From Sediminispirochaeta sp. (GTDB lineage Bacteria > Spirochaetota > Spirochaetia > B11-G9), in NCBI GenBank assembly GCA_024763455.1, contig JANTFL010000012.1:1-37808 (forward strand): a stretch of DNA of 37,808 nucleotides, in the 5' to 3' direction. Position numbers and translations under genes: made by a program. The notes beneath the pieces are model-generated. The model worked only from the letters and a program-made list of their open reading frames with translations, searched no databases and had not been told where the DNA came from. Of this stretch, positions 16,339 to 26,349 are shown in pieces; positions within the stretch are counted from its first letter, which is position 1; each line of letters starts with the position of its first letter.

Positions 16339-17643
16339 TTATAATAATTCCGCAGCCAGTTCAGACAACTCGCTTCTCTCCGATTTTTCCAGGAGGACAT
16401 GCCCGAATACCCTCTGCCCTTTGAAGGCCTCAACCAAATAGGTCAGACCGTTGGAATTTGAATCCAGATAGGGGCTGTCTATCTGGTAGGGATCACCCGT
16501 CAGGACAATTTTGGTTCCCTTTCCGGCTCTGCTGACAACAGTTTTTATCTCATTCGGAGATAAATTCTGGACCTCATCAATGATGATATACTGCCCCGGA
16601 AGCGATCTGCCCCTCATATAGGTGAGTGCTTCTATGTAAATTTTATCCGACTGTACCATTGCTCCCTTATCTTTTACACCGGGAAACTTGTGAACAGACA
16701 GTATGTACTCAAGGTTATCGAATATGGGCTGCATCCAGTGGCTCAGTTTTTCCTCTTTATCACCGGGGAGGTATCCTATATCCTTCCCGAAGGGTATAAC
16801 CGGTCTTGAAACAAGGACTCTGGAGAATCTGTTGTCCTGAAACACCCGATGAAGTCCTGCAGCCAGGGCTAATAGGGTTTTACCCGTCCCGGCCTTTCCC
16901 ACCAAAGTGACTAATGATATAGAATCATCCAGGAGAATGTTAAGAGCCATTTGCTGCTGCTGGTTGAACGGTTTTATTCCGCAGATACTTTCAGAAAAAT
17001 CTTTGACCACATCCAGCTGCCGTGTCTCTGCTTCATACCTCGACAAGATAGGGTACTGGGTATCCTTGCTTTTAACAATTACAAACTCATTCGGCACAAG
17101 ATCTTCGCTCCAGGGGACTGTTCCGATAGTTTCGAGAGAGCGGAAGGTCTCCCCCGATATGTGAACCTCTCTATACCCTGTGTACAGATCCGAAATATTC
17201 ACTTTCTGTTTTTCATAATCAACAGCCTTTAACCCAAGTGACTGCGCTTTCACCCTGGCATTTATATCCTTCGAAACAAAAAACACCCTTTTCCCTTCCT
17301 GCTGCAGATCAAGGGCAGTTTGAATAATCTGATTGTCTATCTTGTCCCGCTTAAGTCCCCCGGCCATACTGCCTTTGTTAAACGAGACAGCTACCTTCAG
17401 AATAGAACCATTCTCAAGTTTCACGCCGGAATTAAGATCCCCCCCCTTTGCCGCTTCATCGATAAACCTTATCGCATGCCGGGCATTTCTCCCCCGCTCA
17501 TCACTGTAGGTTTTAAGATTGTCCAGCTCCTCAAGAACCCCCAGGGGGATGACAATCTCATTATCTCTGAAAGATAAAACCGCATCGGATTTATGGATAA
17601 AAACGTTAGTATCCACGACAAATGTTTTAACCTTTCCGTTCAT
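16339..17643 (-). CDS. PIN domain-PhoH family ATPase (ribonuclease/helicase-type)
   Basis: The frame is open from 17769, but the start is the ATG at 17643, which has GGAGGAG 7 bases upstream and begins MNGKVKTFVVDTNVFIH. This gives 434 residues. Residues about 6-150 form a PIN nuclease domain (VVDTNVFI; VLEELDNLK; SKDINARVKAQ). Residues about 225-434 form the PhoH ATPase, with Walker A GKAGTGKT, Walker B IIIDEVQNL and the GDPYQID sensor motif. PIN-PhoH proteins are RNA-unwinding ribonucleases in the systems studied. It overlaps the end of the ODP-GGDEF gene by 17 bases, so both are on one transcript. Confidence 0.93.
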   Translation of the reverse strand: MNGKVKTFVVDTNVFIHKSDAVLSFRDNEIVIPLGVLEELDNLKTYSDERGRNARHAIRFIDEAAKGGDLNSGVKLENGSILKVAVSFNKGSMAGGLKRDKIDNQIIQTALDLQQEGKRVFFVSKDINARVKAQSLGLKAVDYEKQKVNISDLYTGYREVHISGETFRSLETIGTVPWSEDLVPNEFVIVKSKDTQYPILSRYEAETRQLDVVKDFSESICGIKPFNQQQQMALNILLDDSISLVTLVGKAGTGKTLLALAAGLHRVFQDNRFSRVLVSRPVIPFGKDIGYLPGDKEEKLSHWMQPIFDNLEYILSVHKFPGVKDKGAMVQSDKIYIEALTYMRGRSLPGQYIIIDEVQNLSPNEIKTVVSRAGKGTKIVLTGDPYQIDSPYLDSNSNGLTYLVEAFKGQRVFGHVLLEKSERSELSELAAELL

Positions 17644-19411
17644 TCTGTTCACGCTCCTCCAGGGGATCAATCTGAATAAAATTCCGGCCTCGTTCTTTGG
17701 CTTGATAAAGTGCTGTATCCGCCCGTTGCAGAACACTCTCCAGACTCTCCTTCTGTTTCCTGAACGCAACCCCCCCGCTGATGGTTATTTTCAGCAGATG
17801 ATCCCCAAAACTGATCCTCATCTTTTCAATCTTTGTTCTTACCCTTTCTGCAATGGCCACAACAGTCTGGTGATTGGAAGATACAATAAAGGAGGCGAAT
17901 TCTTCTCCGCCGTAGCGTACATTTATATCCTCACCCCGGGTGCATTCAATAATCACTTCAGCAGCTTCCGAGAGAACCTTATCACCAGCAGCATGACCGT
18001 ATAGGTCGTTTATCCGTTTAAAATGATCCAGATCAAACATTATGACTGCAAAAGAAGAAGATTTATTCCGGTCATGAATCTTCATGAGTCTGGTTACCGC
18101 TTCCTCCATGTAGAGTCTCGTATACAGACCGGTCAGCCTGTCCCGGATTGCCTGCTCATAGAATTTCTTTTTTTCCATTTCTACTTTCCGCAGTACTATC
18201 TCTCTTTCTACAGCAGTACTTAAAGGAAGAATTATCTGGTCGATAACATCTGCCAATGATTCATTCATTTCTATCTCATGATCAAGTTCCAGAAACGACA
18301 GCGAGATAGTCTTTCCTGTCTCCGCTGAAAAAAGGGGAATAATCAACACTTCCCGGTCCAGAAGAAAAAAATGCGGTCCGTATTGTTCCTGCCATGCTAT
18401 TTTGGTAAGCCCTATCATGCTTGTATTCAGAAGGATGTCCCGGACCCCCGGTTCACTGCTGTTTTCTTCCTCTGCAAGTGTAGAGATTTGTCCATCCGGT
18501 TCTTTTACATAAAAAGACATGCTCTTTAAGGGAAGTAGTTTCTGAATATTCAGGGCAAGCGCTTCTTTTATCTCTTTAAAATCCCGTTTAAGAGTAAGGA
18601 TTTCCAAAGAGGTACGTAAAAGTCTGTTAAAATCTGAAAGTTCCGGAAGATTAGATGTCCTTTTGGCATTAAGGAATAATCCGCAGTCAAGATTTTTCAA
18701 TTTTTCTGTAATGGGCTTAATAAGATCTCCGGATATAATGGAGCCGTGCTGGGGTGCAATCATTGTAAGAGGTAATTTCTGGAACTTGTTTATTGAGTAC
18801 GCCAATATCTCTTTTGAGGGCATATAATGCTCATGAAACAACCGCATGGACTCAAAATAATCCACGCTTGTTGCAAAGAGAGACCACTCCGTTGTATAGC
18901 CCCCATAAAGATCACTTGAAAACAATACCCCGGTAGATTTATCGTAGGTAGTAAAAGCTCCGGGGAAATGGAGATACGGCGTAAAGATAAACTGCAGCTG
19001 CCGTCCAGGGAGCTCCAGTTTCCAGTCCATATCTTCAACACACTTTAAGGGCAAATCAAGAGCGAGATGCTTTAAAAGCTCATTTGTCCGCCAATGGCTG
19101 AGAATAACAGCATCTTTTCTTGTTACCCGTTCGTCTATCTGTTGAAAAGCACCGGTTATATCAGGATCCTGATGATGGGCAACGAAATATTTTATCCGCT
19201 CAAAGGGGATGATCTCTTCTATCTTTTCAAAGGTTTTCCCAATAGTCAGCTTTGAACCGGGGTCTATAAGAACAGACTGATCACCGGCCTCTATTAAATA
19301 GACATGGCATTGGAAGTGATCGCCGGGAAGGTAATGCCCGACCCACCAGGTTGACTCTGCAACGGCAATAGCATGCCCATAATCAAGAGTGTTCTGTACT
19401 GTACCGCTCAA
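17627..19411 (-). CDS. ODP-type di-iron sensor fused to GAF-like and GGDEF domains: probable oxygen- or iron-responsive diguanylate cyclase
   Basis: The protein has 594 residues and a TTG start with GGAAGG 6 bases upstream. Residues about 10-250 are a metallo-beta-lactamase fold of the flavodiiron/ODP class. Likely iron ligands are H80, D82 and D84 (HHQDPD), H148 (YLHFPGAF), D167 (SSDLYGG) and H222 (APQHGS). Residue 85 is Ile where flavodiiron enzymes have a second His, and there is no flavodoxin domain. A GAF-like segment spans about 265-415, then a helix (VEMEKKKFYEQAI). The GGDEF domain has RDRLTGLY, FDLDHFKRIND and the active GGEEF at 501-505. RGED at 492-495 is a proper inhibitory I-site five residues upstream. 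It probably makes c-di-GMP in response to O2 or Fe(II). No membrane segment. Confidence 0.88.
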   Translation of the reverse strand: MSGTVQNTLDYGHAIAVAESTWWVGHYLPGDHFQCHVYLIEAGDQSVLIDPGSKLTIGKTFEKIEEIIPFERIKYFVAHHQDPDITGAFQQIDERVTRKDAVILSHWRTNELLKHLALDLPLKCVEDMDWKLELPGRQLQFIFTPYLHFPGAFTTYDKSTGVLFSSDLYGGYTTEWSLFATSVDYFESMRLFHEHYMPSKEILAYSINKFQKLPLTMIAPQHGSIISGDLIKPITEKLKNLDCGLFLNAKRTSNLPELSDFNRLLRTSLEILTLKRDFKEIKEALALNIQKLLPLKSMSFYVKEPDGQISTLAEEENSSEPGVRDILLNTSMIGLTKIAWQEQYGPHFFLLDREVLIIPLFSAETGKTISLSFLELDHEIEMNESLADVIDQIILPLSTAVEREIVLRKVEMEKKKFYEQAIRDRLTGLYTRLYMEEAVTRLMKIHDRNKSSSFAVIMFDLDHFKRINDLYGHAAGDKVLSEAAEVIIECTRGEDINVRYGGEEFASFIVSSNHQTVVAIAERVRTKIEKMRISFGDHLLKITISGGVAFRKQKESLESVLQRADTALYQAKERGRNFIQIDPLEEREQNERKG

Positions 19412-19433
19412 GTAAAACCTTCCTTTTTAAAAG

Positions 19434-19462
19434 AGTCTATGCAATATTAAGCCACCTGTCAA
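19434..19462 (-). promoter_or_regulatory. Strong promoter of the ODP-GGDEF/phoH operon
   Basis: On the minus strand a perfect TTGACA (19462-19457) and TAGACT (19439-19434) are 17 bases apart. Transcription would start about 16 bases before the TTG start, leaving room for the GGAAGG SD. Confidence 0.7.
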
Positions 19463-19502
19463 ATTTTACCAATACTTTGTAGATATTTTGCAGCTAATCA
19501 TT

Positions 19503-19508
19503 TAGTAT
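19503..19508 (+). promoter_or_regulatory. -10-like TAGTAT before the receiver-PEP-synthase-like gene
   Basis: TAGTAT ends 7 bases before the GTG at 19516, and no SD lies between them. This fits a leaderless start but there is no clear -35 box, so confidence is low. Confidence 0.3.
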
Positions 19509-19515
19509 GTGAGAC

Positions 19516-22485
19516 GTGGAACTAAAAGAGCTAACCTATTACTACAACAAACTTAAATTCGGCGAGGATAATTTTCATGACCTGATGAGGTTCAGGATCA
19601 AGAAAATACTGCTCATTTCAACCTTTTACGATGCGTATATTTTTGAGCATGATGCAAAGCTATCGAACCAGATTGTGGGAGAGTACCATTCTCTCAATCT
19701 GACCACAGTCCCCAGAATAGTCAGCGTCCCAACCGGAGAAGCAGCCATTGAAAAGTTGAAGGAAGAATCCTTTGATTTAATAATATCTACCATGAGGATT
19801 GGAAAGTATTCCCCTTTTGATATTGGGAAAAAGATCCATAAAACTTTTCCGGATATACCCATCCTGCTGCTGCTTACCGTAAAAACCGATATTTCACTTG
19901 TAAGCAGAAATAATGAAGACCTGAAGGAAATCGAAGAAGTTTTCCTCTGGAACGGCAATCCAAGACTTTTTCTGGCAATGATCAAGTACGTGGAAGATAA
20001 AAGAAACGCCGCCTACGATACCGAAAACGGATTTGTAAAGGTTATCCTCCTTGTAGAAGACTCCATAACTTTTTCTTCCATATACCTTCCCCTTCTTTAC
20101 GGTGAGATAATGGAACAGACCCAGCGGCTGATATCGGAGGAGCAGAACGATAACAAAAAATACTACCGGATGCGTACCCGTCCCAAAGTGCTTCTTGTAA
20201 GGACATTCGAGGACGCAATGGAGGTTTTAAAACGGTACAAAAAGCATCTTCTGGGTATAATTTCCGACATTGAATACACTAAAAACGGCAAAGTAGATAC
20301 AAATGCAGGATTTTCACTGATAGAAAATCTCAAAACAATGGGAATGGATACTCCGGTGATGCTTCAATCATCGGATCTGACAAAGAAATCCCTTGCAGAT
20401 AAAAAGGGAGTAGCCTTCCTTCACAAGAAATCACCGACAATCCTGAATGAGATAAACAGGTTCATATACAGAAACCTGGGTTTCGGCAGTTTTGTTTTTA
20501 GAACTCCTGAGGGAGTGGAACTGGGAAGAGCCCGCCACTTAACAGACTTTGTTTCAATTCTCAAAGATATCCCTGCAGAAGCACTTTTGTATCACAGCCG
20601 GAATGACCACTTCTCCTCCTGGCTTACCGCCCATGGGGAGTTTGAGGTTGCACGAAGACTGAAACCGGTTAAGGTTTCAGATTTCAGTACCATTGAAGAA
20701 CATAAAGAATTCCTGATAAGGGTTTTCAGGGATGTAAAAGAGCAGAGAAACAGGGGGAAGATTATAGACTTTGAGAGCGACAGCCTGGATCAGGAGGATG
20801 TAGTCATCCGGATAGGAAGCGGCTCTCTGGGAGGAAAAGGGAGAGGACTTGCTTTTTTCAATGCCCTCCTGTCAATAATGGAGATTAATACAAAAATCTC
20901 CGAAGCAAGGATTCTCATTCCCAGGACAATAATTATTGCTACCGGTACATTCGATCAGTTTATGGAAGAGAATGAGCTGATTGATGTGCACCTCGGCAGA
21001 AGTGATGAGGAGATAAAAAATAAATTCCTTGAGGGCCGGCTCCCGGAAGAAACGGTTAAGAAGCTGAAAGAGTTTATAGACTGCTGTGACCATCCTGTTG
21101 CTGTCAGATCATCAGGACTCCTTGAGGACTCCCAGTCCCAGCCTTTTGCAGGGATATACGCAACCTACATGCTTCCCAACAACGAACAGACCCCGGACAA
21201 ACGGCTGCTTCAGCTTACAAATGCCGTTAAACTTGTCTTTGCGTCTGTTTTTCTCCATGATGCAGTGACCTACATCGAAACACTCAACTACGGGATAGAA
21301 GAGGAAAAGATGGCGGTAATAATTCAGGAAATTGTTGGAAGCAGACACGGAGACTACTTTTATCCCCACTTCTCAGGCACCGCTCAGTCCTACAACTTTT
21401 ACCCGATCTCCCACATGAAACACTCCGACGGTGTTGCCACCATTGCCGTGGGTCTTGGACAGTCAATAGTAGGCGGCGGTAAAGATTATATGTTCTGCCC
21501 TGCCTACCCCGGCATCAGTTACGGAACAGCAGAAGATCTCATCAAGAATTCACAAACTGATTTTTATGCCTTAAACCTGGCTGATTCCGGAAGAGATCTC
21601 AGGGGAGGTGAAGAATCAACCCTGAGCAGCCTTCCTATTCAAACAGCAGAAAAACACAAGGCCCTTACCCATCTGGCTTCAGTATGGGATTTCCGTAATG
21701 AAAGGATAATCGAGGACCTTTCCATTCCCGGTCCGCGGATTGTTAATTTTGCAAACATTCTAAAGTATGAATTCTTTCCCTTGTCACGAATTCTCAGGAG
21801 GCTTCTTGATATCTCTCAGCAGGCTTTGGGGATCCCTGTGGAAATTGAATTTGCTGTAGACCTTACAAAAAACAGCAACGAGGGGGTTCTCCCATCCTTT
21901 CATCTTCTGCAGGTAAGGCCGTTGTCTGTCAACAACGAAGACAACGAGATTGATGTTGAAAAGATAAACCCTGAAAATCTCCTGCTGTACTCGCAGCAAA
22001 GCCTGGGTAACGGTGTTATCGATACTATTTATGATATTCTCTATATTGATCCGTTTAAGTTTGACAATACAAAAACAGTTGCTATGCAGCGCGAGATAGA
22101 TGAGTTTAACTCCTTTTTCAAGAAAGAAAAAAGGGAGTATATTCTCATTGGTCCGGGGAGGTGGGGCTCCAAGGACAGATTTCTGGGAGTTCCGGTTCAA
22201 TGGGGGCAGATAAACAGGGCTCAGGTCATAGTGGAAACAGGATTAAAGGATTTCGATGTTGAACCTTCCCAGGGGTCTCATTTCTTCCACAACCTTATCG
22301 CGATGAACGTGGGATATTTCAACATTCCCTATCACAATTCAGGAAAATCATTTATAGACTGGGAGTACTTAAGAAGCAGAAATCCTTTTAAAGAAGGCTC
22401 CTATTTTACCCATATACGGTTCGAAAAACCTTTGCTCATTAAAATGGACGGAAGGAAAGGGCATTCAATCATTATCAAAACTTAG
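19516..22485 (+). CDS. Pseudo-receiver/receiver protein with PEP-synthase-type ATP-binding domain and no phosphohistidine domain
   Basis: The protein has 989 residues. Residues 28-155 resemble a response-regulator receiver but lack the acidic pair (Ser35-Thr36) and have Thr92 at the phosphoacceptor position. Residues 174-315 form a second receiver with E181-D182, D251 as likely acceptor and K304. After a conserved linker, residues about 400-780 are the PEP/pyruvate-binding ATP-grasp domain of PEP synthase and PPDK (GSLGGKGRGLAFFN; AVRSSGLLEDSQSQPFAGIY; LLQVRPLSV). The swivelling phosphohistidine domain and the PEP TIM barrel of those enzymes are absent. Instead there is a C-terminal domain with GPGRWGS (about 879) and PSQGSHFFHNL. 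It cannot be a complete PEP synthase. I recall similar proteins from Bacteroidetes, function unknown. Start GTG; Met24 is an alternative. Confidence 0.85.
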   Translation: MELKELTYYYNKLKFGEDNFHDLMRFRIKKILLISTFYDAYIFEHDAKLSNQIVGEYHSLNLTTVPRIVSVPTGEAAIEKLKEESFDLIISTMRIGKYSPFDIGKKIHKTFPDIPILLLLTVKTDISLVSRNNEDLKEIEEVFLWNGNPRLFLAMIKYVEDKRNAAYDTENGFVKVILLVEDSITFSSIYLPLLYGEIMEQTQRLISEEQNDNKKYYRMRTRPKVLLVRTFEDAMEVLKRYKKHLLGIISDIEYTKNGKVDTNAGFSLIENLKTMGMDTPVMLQSSDLTKKSLADKKGVAFLHKKSPTILNEINRFIYRNLGFGSFVFRTPEGVELGRARHLTDFVSILKDIPAEALLYHSRNDHFSSWLTAHGEFEVARRLKPVKVSDFSTIEEHKEFLIRVFRDVKEQRNRGKIIDFESDSLDQEDVVIRIGSGSLGGKGRGLAFFNALLSIMEINTKISEARILIPRTIIIATGTFDQFMEENELIDVHLGRSDEEIKNKFLEGRLPEETVKKLKEFIDCCDHPVAVRSSGLLEDSQSQPFAGIYATYMLPNNEQTPDKRLLQLTNAVKLVFASVFLHDAVTYIETLNYGIEEEKMAVIIQEIVGSRHGDYFYPHFSGTAQSYNFYPISHMKHSDGVATIAVGLGQSIVGGGKDYMFCPAYPGISYGTAEDLIKNSQTDFYALNLADSGRDLRGGEESTLSSLPIQTAEKHKALTHLASVWDFRNERIIEDLSIPGPRIVNFANILKYEFFPLSRILRRLLDISQQALGIPVEIEFAVDLTKNSNEGVLPSFHLLQVRPLSVNNEDNEIDVEKINPENLLLYSQQSLGNGVIDTIYDILYIDPFKFDNTKTVAMQREIDEFNSFFKKEKREYILIGPGRWGSKDRFLGVPVQWGQINRAQVIVETGLKDFDVEPSQGSHFFHNLIAMNVGYFNIPYHNSGKSFIDWEYLRSRNPFKEGSYFTHIRFEKPLLIKMDGRKGHSIIIKT

Positions 22486-22507
22486 AGAAATAATAGTGTT
22501 ATATTTG

Positions 22508-22536
22508 TTGACATATGAATCAAGCCGCGTTAACAT
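22508..22536 (+). promoter_or_regulatory. gdhA promoter
   Basis: A perfect TTGACA (22508-22513) and TAACAT (22531-22536) are separated by 17 bases. The ATG is 36 bases after the -10 box, preceded by AGGAG at 22560-22564. No operator is obvious. Confidence 0.7.
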
Positions 22537-22560
22537 TTTAACATTATCACGATTTAATAA

Positions 22561-23916
<1,356 letters not shown>

Positions 23917-23936
23917 TTCAGCGGCAGCATAGGCTG

Positions 23937-23973
23937 AAACTGTGTAGGCTCCGTATGGAGTTTACACAGTTTT
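23937..23973. terminator. Hairpin terminator between gdhA and the convergent hydrolase gene
   Basis: Bases 23937-23952 pair with 23957-23972 in an uninterrupted 16-bp stem (two G-U pairs) with a GTAT loop. It is followed by TTTT at 23970-23973 on the plus strand, with TTT on the other strand. It begins 20 bases after the gdhA stop and ends at the hydrolase stop, so it may serve both genes. Confidence 0.75.
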
Positions 23974-24827
23974 CAGTCAAATTTAACTTCAAATTCTTTT
24001 AAGGTATCCGGGAGCTGGGTGGAGTCATTGTTTCTGGCGAATTCAAGAGATACTGCAGCTATAAGTTCCTCGCGATATGCCTCATCGACAGGGATTCGCA
24101 GGAAATGCCCATTGGGTATTGCATGAGCCAGTTCTGGATAAACCGATGAATCATGAACTTTGTCTTGAACTCCATTCACAATCCATACTGTACCGTTAAT
24201 AGTCTCTGCTATATCAGGGAAAGAAAAAGTTTTTGCCCCTATCGCTGCTTTTCTCCACTTCCATAGATCGGCAGCATCAATAAAATCCGACATCCTGCTG
24301 CGCTGCACTTTTTCCTTCATTCCAAAAAGAGCTATCTTCTTACCTACTGGTTTTATATATCTTAAAAGAGAGACCGGCAGCCATGCAATAAAAAAATCAA
24401 GCAGCCATCGAGGAAACCAGAGTTTAATCATGGGATCAAAAAGAATAACCTGCTCTGCATGAATATAACCTTTTGCCAAAGACCATCCGATCACTGCAGA
24501 TCCCCAGCTGCTTCCTACCAGAATATATTCCCGGCCCTTGGAAAACCCTGCCGTTTCAAGAGCTGCAGCAAGATCACGTCCATGAGAATCCATGGAGAAA
24601 CTGCTGTCTTTCTGCAGTATACTTGATCCTTTTTCTCTCGTTTCAAAAAGATAGTACTCTGCCTTCAGATTTATAATCCGGTAAAATCCCTGAAATCCTT
24701 CAGGAAAGGTCCCCCACCCCGGAACAAAAAAAACTGGGAGTGTACCTTCAACCCCAGGAGGTTTACAGTGGAGCATATTCAGTGTACCATCCTGTACCTG
24801 AACAGGTTGGGACGATACATAGTTCAT
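23973..24827 (-). CDS. Alpha/beta hydrolase, unknown substrate
   Basis: The 284-residue protein has the oxyanion-loop region VFFVPGWGTFPEGF (32-45) and the nucleophile elbow GSSWG with Ser107. A likely acid is near ILFDPM, and the likely catalytic His is in PNGHFLRIP near 252. There is no signal peptide. The hydrophobic WLLDFFIAWLPVSLL (about 155-170) looks like a lid helix. The family cannot be narrowed to esterase, lipase or dehalogenase from sequence alone. There is no SD before the ATG; TATGCT ends 6 bases upstream. It is divergent from the symporter gene across 98 bases. Confidence 0.82.
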   Translation of the reverse strand: MNYVSSQPVQVQDGTLNMLHCKPPGVEGTLPVFFVPGWGTFPEGFQGFYRIINLKAEYYLFETREKGSSILQKDSSFSMDSHGRDLAAALETAGFSKGREYILVGSSWGSAVIGWSLAKGYIHAEQVILFDPMIKLWFPRWLLDFFIAWLPVSLLRYIKPVGKKIALFGMKEKVQRSRMSDFIDAADLWKWRKAAIGAKTFSFPDIAETINGTVWIVNGVQDKVHDSSVYPELAHAIPNGHFLRIPVDEAYREELIAAVSLEFARNNDSTQLPDTLKEFEVKFD

Positions 24828-24833
24828 GGGAGC

Positions 24834-24839
24834 AGCATA
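24834..24839 (-). promoter_or_regulatory. -10-like TATGCT, 6 bases before hydrolase ATG
   Basis: On the minus strand TATGCT, then GCTCCC, then ATG. No SD is present. This is another case of the possible leaderless arrangement. No clear -35 box. Confidence 0.35.
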
Positions 24840-24925
24840 TGCAAAAAAGAAATTGTGGTGTTCATGACAAAACTATGATATAAATCAGGAAAGATTACAA
24901 GGTCAGCATCTTCTAGGAGGATCAT

Positions 24926-26341
24926 ATGAATTTCCCATGGCTTTTCGTTATTAATCTTGGAATAATATCACTGTCTTTACTTCTTTCGACCCTCCTTCGG
25001 GCACGCATCCGCTTTTTCCAGAGATATTTAATCCCCAACGCTCTTACAGCCGGATTTTTACTGCTGCTGTTTTTTAATTTTATATCCCCAAGATTGTCGA
25101 TCGGCACCCAGGGGCTGGGTAATCTGGTTTACCACCTGCTCAGTATCTCTTTTATTGCAATGATCCTGCGCAAGGGGCCTCAAAGTACAGATAGAAACCG
25201 TAATGGTATAATGGGAACAACTGTTCTCATATTTTTCCAATACGGGATGCAGGCCCTAGCCGGTCTTCTGGTAACATTTCTTTTTATTAAAACGATATCT
25301 CCCACTCTATTCCCCGGTTTCGGATTTTTTATTCCCCTGGGCTTTGCACTGGGGCCGGGGCAGGCTTTTGCCATTGGTGAAGGCTGGCGGGCTTTCGGTT
25401 TTGAAGGTGGAGGCAGCGTGGGGCTGACCTTTGCTGCTATCGGTTTCCTTATAGCCTGTTTCGGCGGAATCTGGATAATTAATTATGGTAAAAAAAACGG
25501 GTGGATGAGTGAGGAACAGAAACAGCGGATTCAAAGCAGGGGCATACGTACAGGAATACTTCCGCAGCAGGAAGATAAACCTTCAGGAATGAAACTGGTT
25601 ACCGAATCAGAAGCAATCGATTCCCTTAGTTTTACAGTAGCTGCAGTTTTCGGTGTATATATTTCAACCTTTTTGTTTTTGAAAGGGATTACTTTCCTCC
25701 TTTCTTTTGCCGGACCCCTGGGTAACGATCTTGCCGTGAATTTATGGGGAATCCATTTCGTATTTGCCGCCCTCATGGCAAATTTGACCAGAAAAATATT
25801 CAAAGTAACCGGAATTGATTACGTTCTTGATAATCAGACACTTACAAGAATCTCGGGACTGTCTGTTGACTTTATGGTTTCCGCAGCTGTGGGTGCAATC
25901 AGTCTGGTTATCGTTTCTCAGTACTGGCTGCCGATCCTGGTTATGTCAGTAATCGGCGGACTGCTGATCTTTTTAACCGTTCCCTACATCGCCTCAAGAA
26001 TATTCATCGACCACCGCTTCGGGAGAATGCTTATTATCTTCGGGGCAGTTACCGGAACAATGCCCACGGGGCTGGCTTTATTAAGAATTGTTGACCCCGA
26101 CTTTGAAACCCCCGTCGCATCGGATTATGTGTTGGCATCCGCATTAATATTTCTTATCTGCATCCCGTTTATTCTGGCGATAAATCTTCCGGCCTATGCT
26201 GCAAGCAAGGGCGATTTTATGTACTTCTGGATAGCTGTTGCAGTAACTCTGGCCTATTCAATTGCAGGGATTATCTCATTTTTGCTCATTGCAAAAAGGA
26301 AAGCACTGCTGGCACCCGGAAAGCAATGGCTGAAAGACTAG
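24926..26341 (+). CDS. Sodium:glutamate symporter family protein (GltS-like)
   Basis: The 471-residue membrane protein has about 11-12 hydrophobic segments. The ESS-family core appears as FALGPGQAFAIGEGW followed by FEGGGSVGLTFAAIGF, and the second inverted repeat carries the parallel GAVTGTMPTGLALLRIVDP. These glycine-rich re-entrant loops form the substrate and Na+ site in GltS. E. coli GltS is about 400 residues, so this one is longer, partly through a hydrophilic insert at about 190-235. A strong AGGAGG lies 5 bases before the ATG. Its position one gene from gdhA fits glutamate as substrate, but a related anion is possible. Confidence 0.85.
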   Translation: MNFPWLFVINLGIISLSLLLSTLLRARIRFFQRYLIPNALTAGFLLLLFFNFISPRLSIGTQGLGNLVYHLLSISFIAMILRKGPQSTDRNRNGIMGTTVLIFFQYGMQALAGLLVTFLFIKTISPTLFPGFGFFIPLGFALGPGQAFAIGEGWRAFGFEGGGSVGLTFAAIGFLIACFGGIWIINYGKKNGWMSEEQKQRIQSRGIRTGILPQQEDKPSGMKLVTESEAIDSLSFTVAAVFGVYISTFLFLKGITFLLSFAGPLGNDLAVNLWGIHFVFAALMANLTRKIFKVTGIDYVLDNQTLTRISGLSVDFMVSAAVGAISLVIVSQYWLPILVMSVIGGLLIFLTVPYIASRIFIDHRFGRMLIIFGAVTGTMPTGLALLRIVDPDFETPVASDYVLASALIFLICIPFILAINLPAYAASKGDFMYFWIAVAVTLAYSIAGIISFLLIAKRKALLAPGKQWLKD

Positions 26342-26349
26342 AAGCATTA

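Noticed and set aside
17641..17769. Longer PIN-PhoH protein starting at 17769
   Set aside because: The extra 42 residues overlap the GGDEF gene, have no SD and do not look like a PIN domain; the ATG at 17643 has GGAGGAG and starts directly at the PIN core.
19516..22485. Phosphoenolpyruvate synthase (ppsA) or PPDK
   Set aside because: Only the ATP-binding domain is shared; the phosphohistidine and PEP-binding domains are missing and receivers are present instead.
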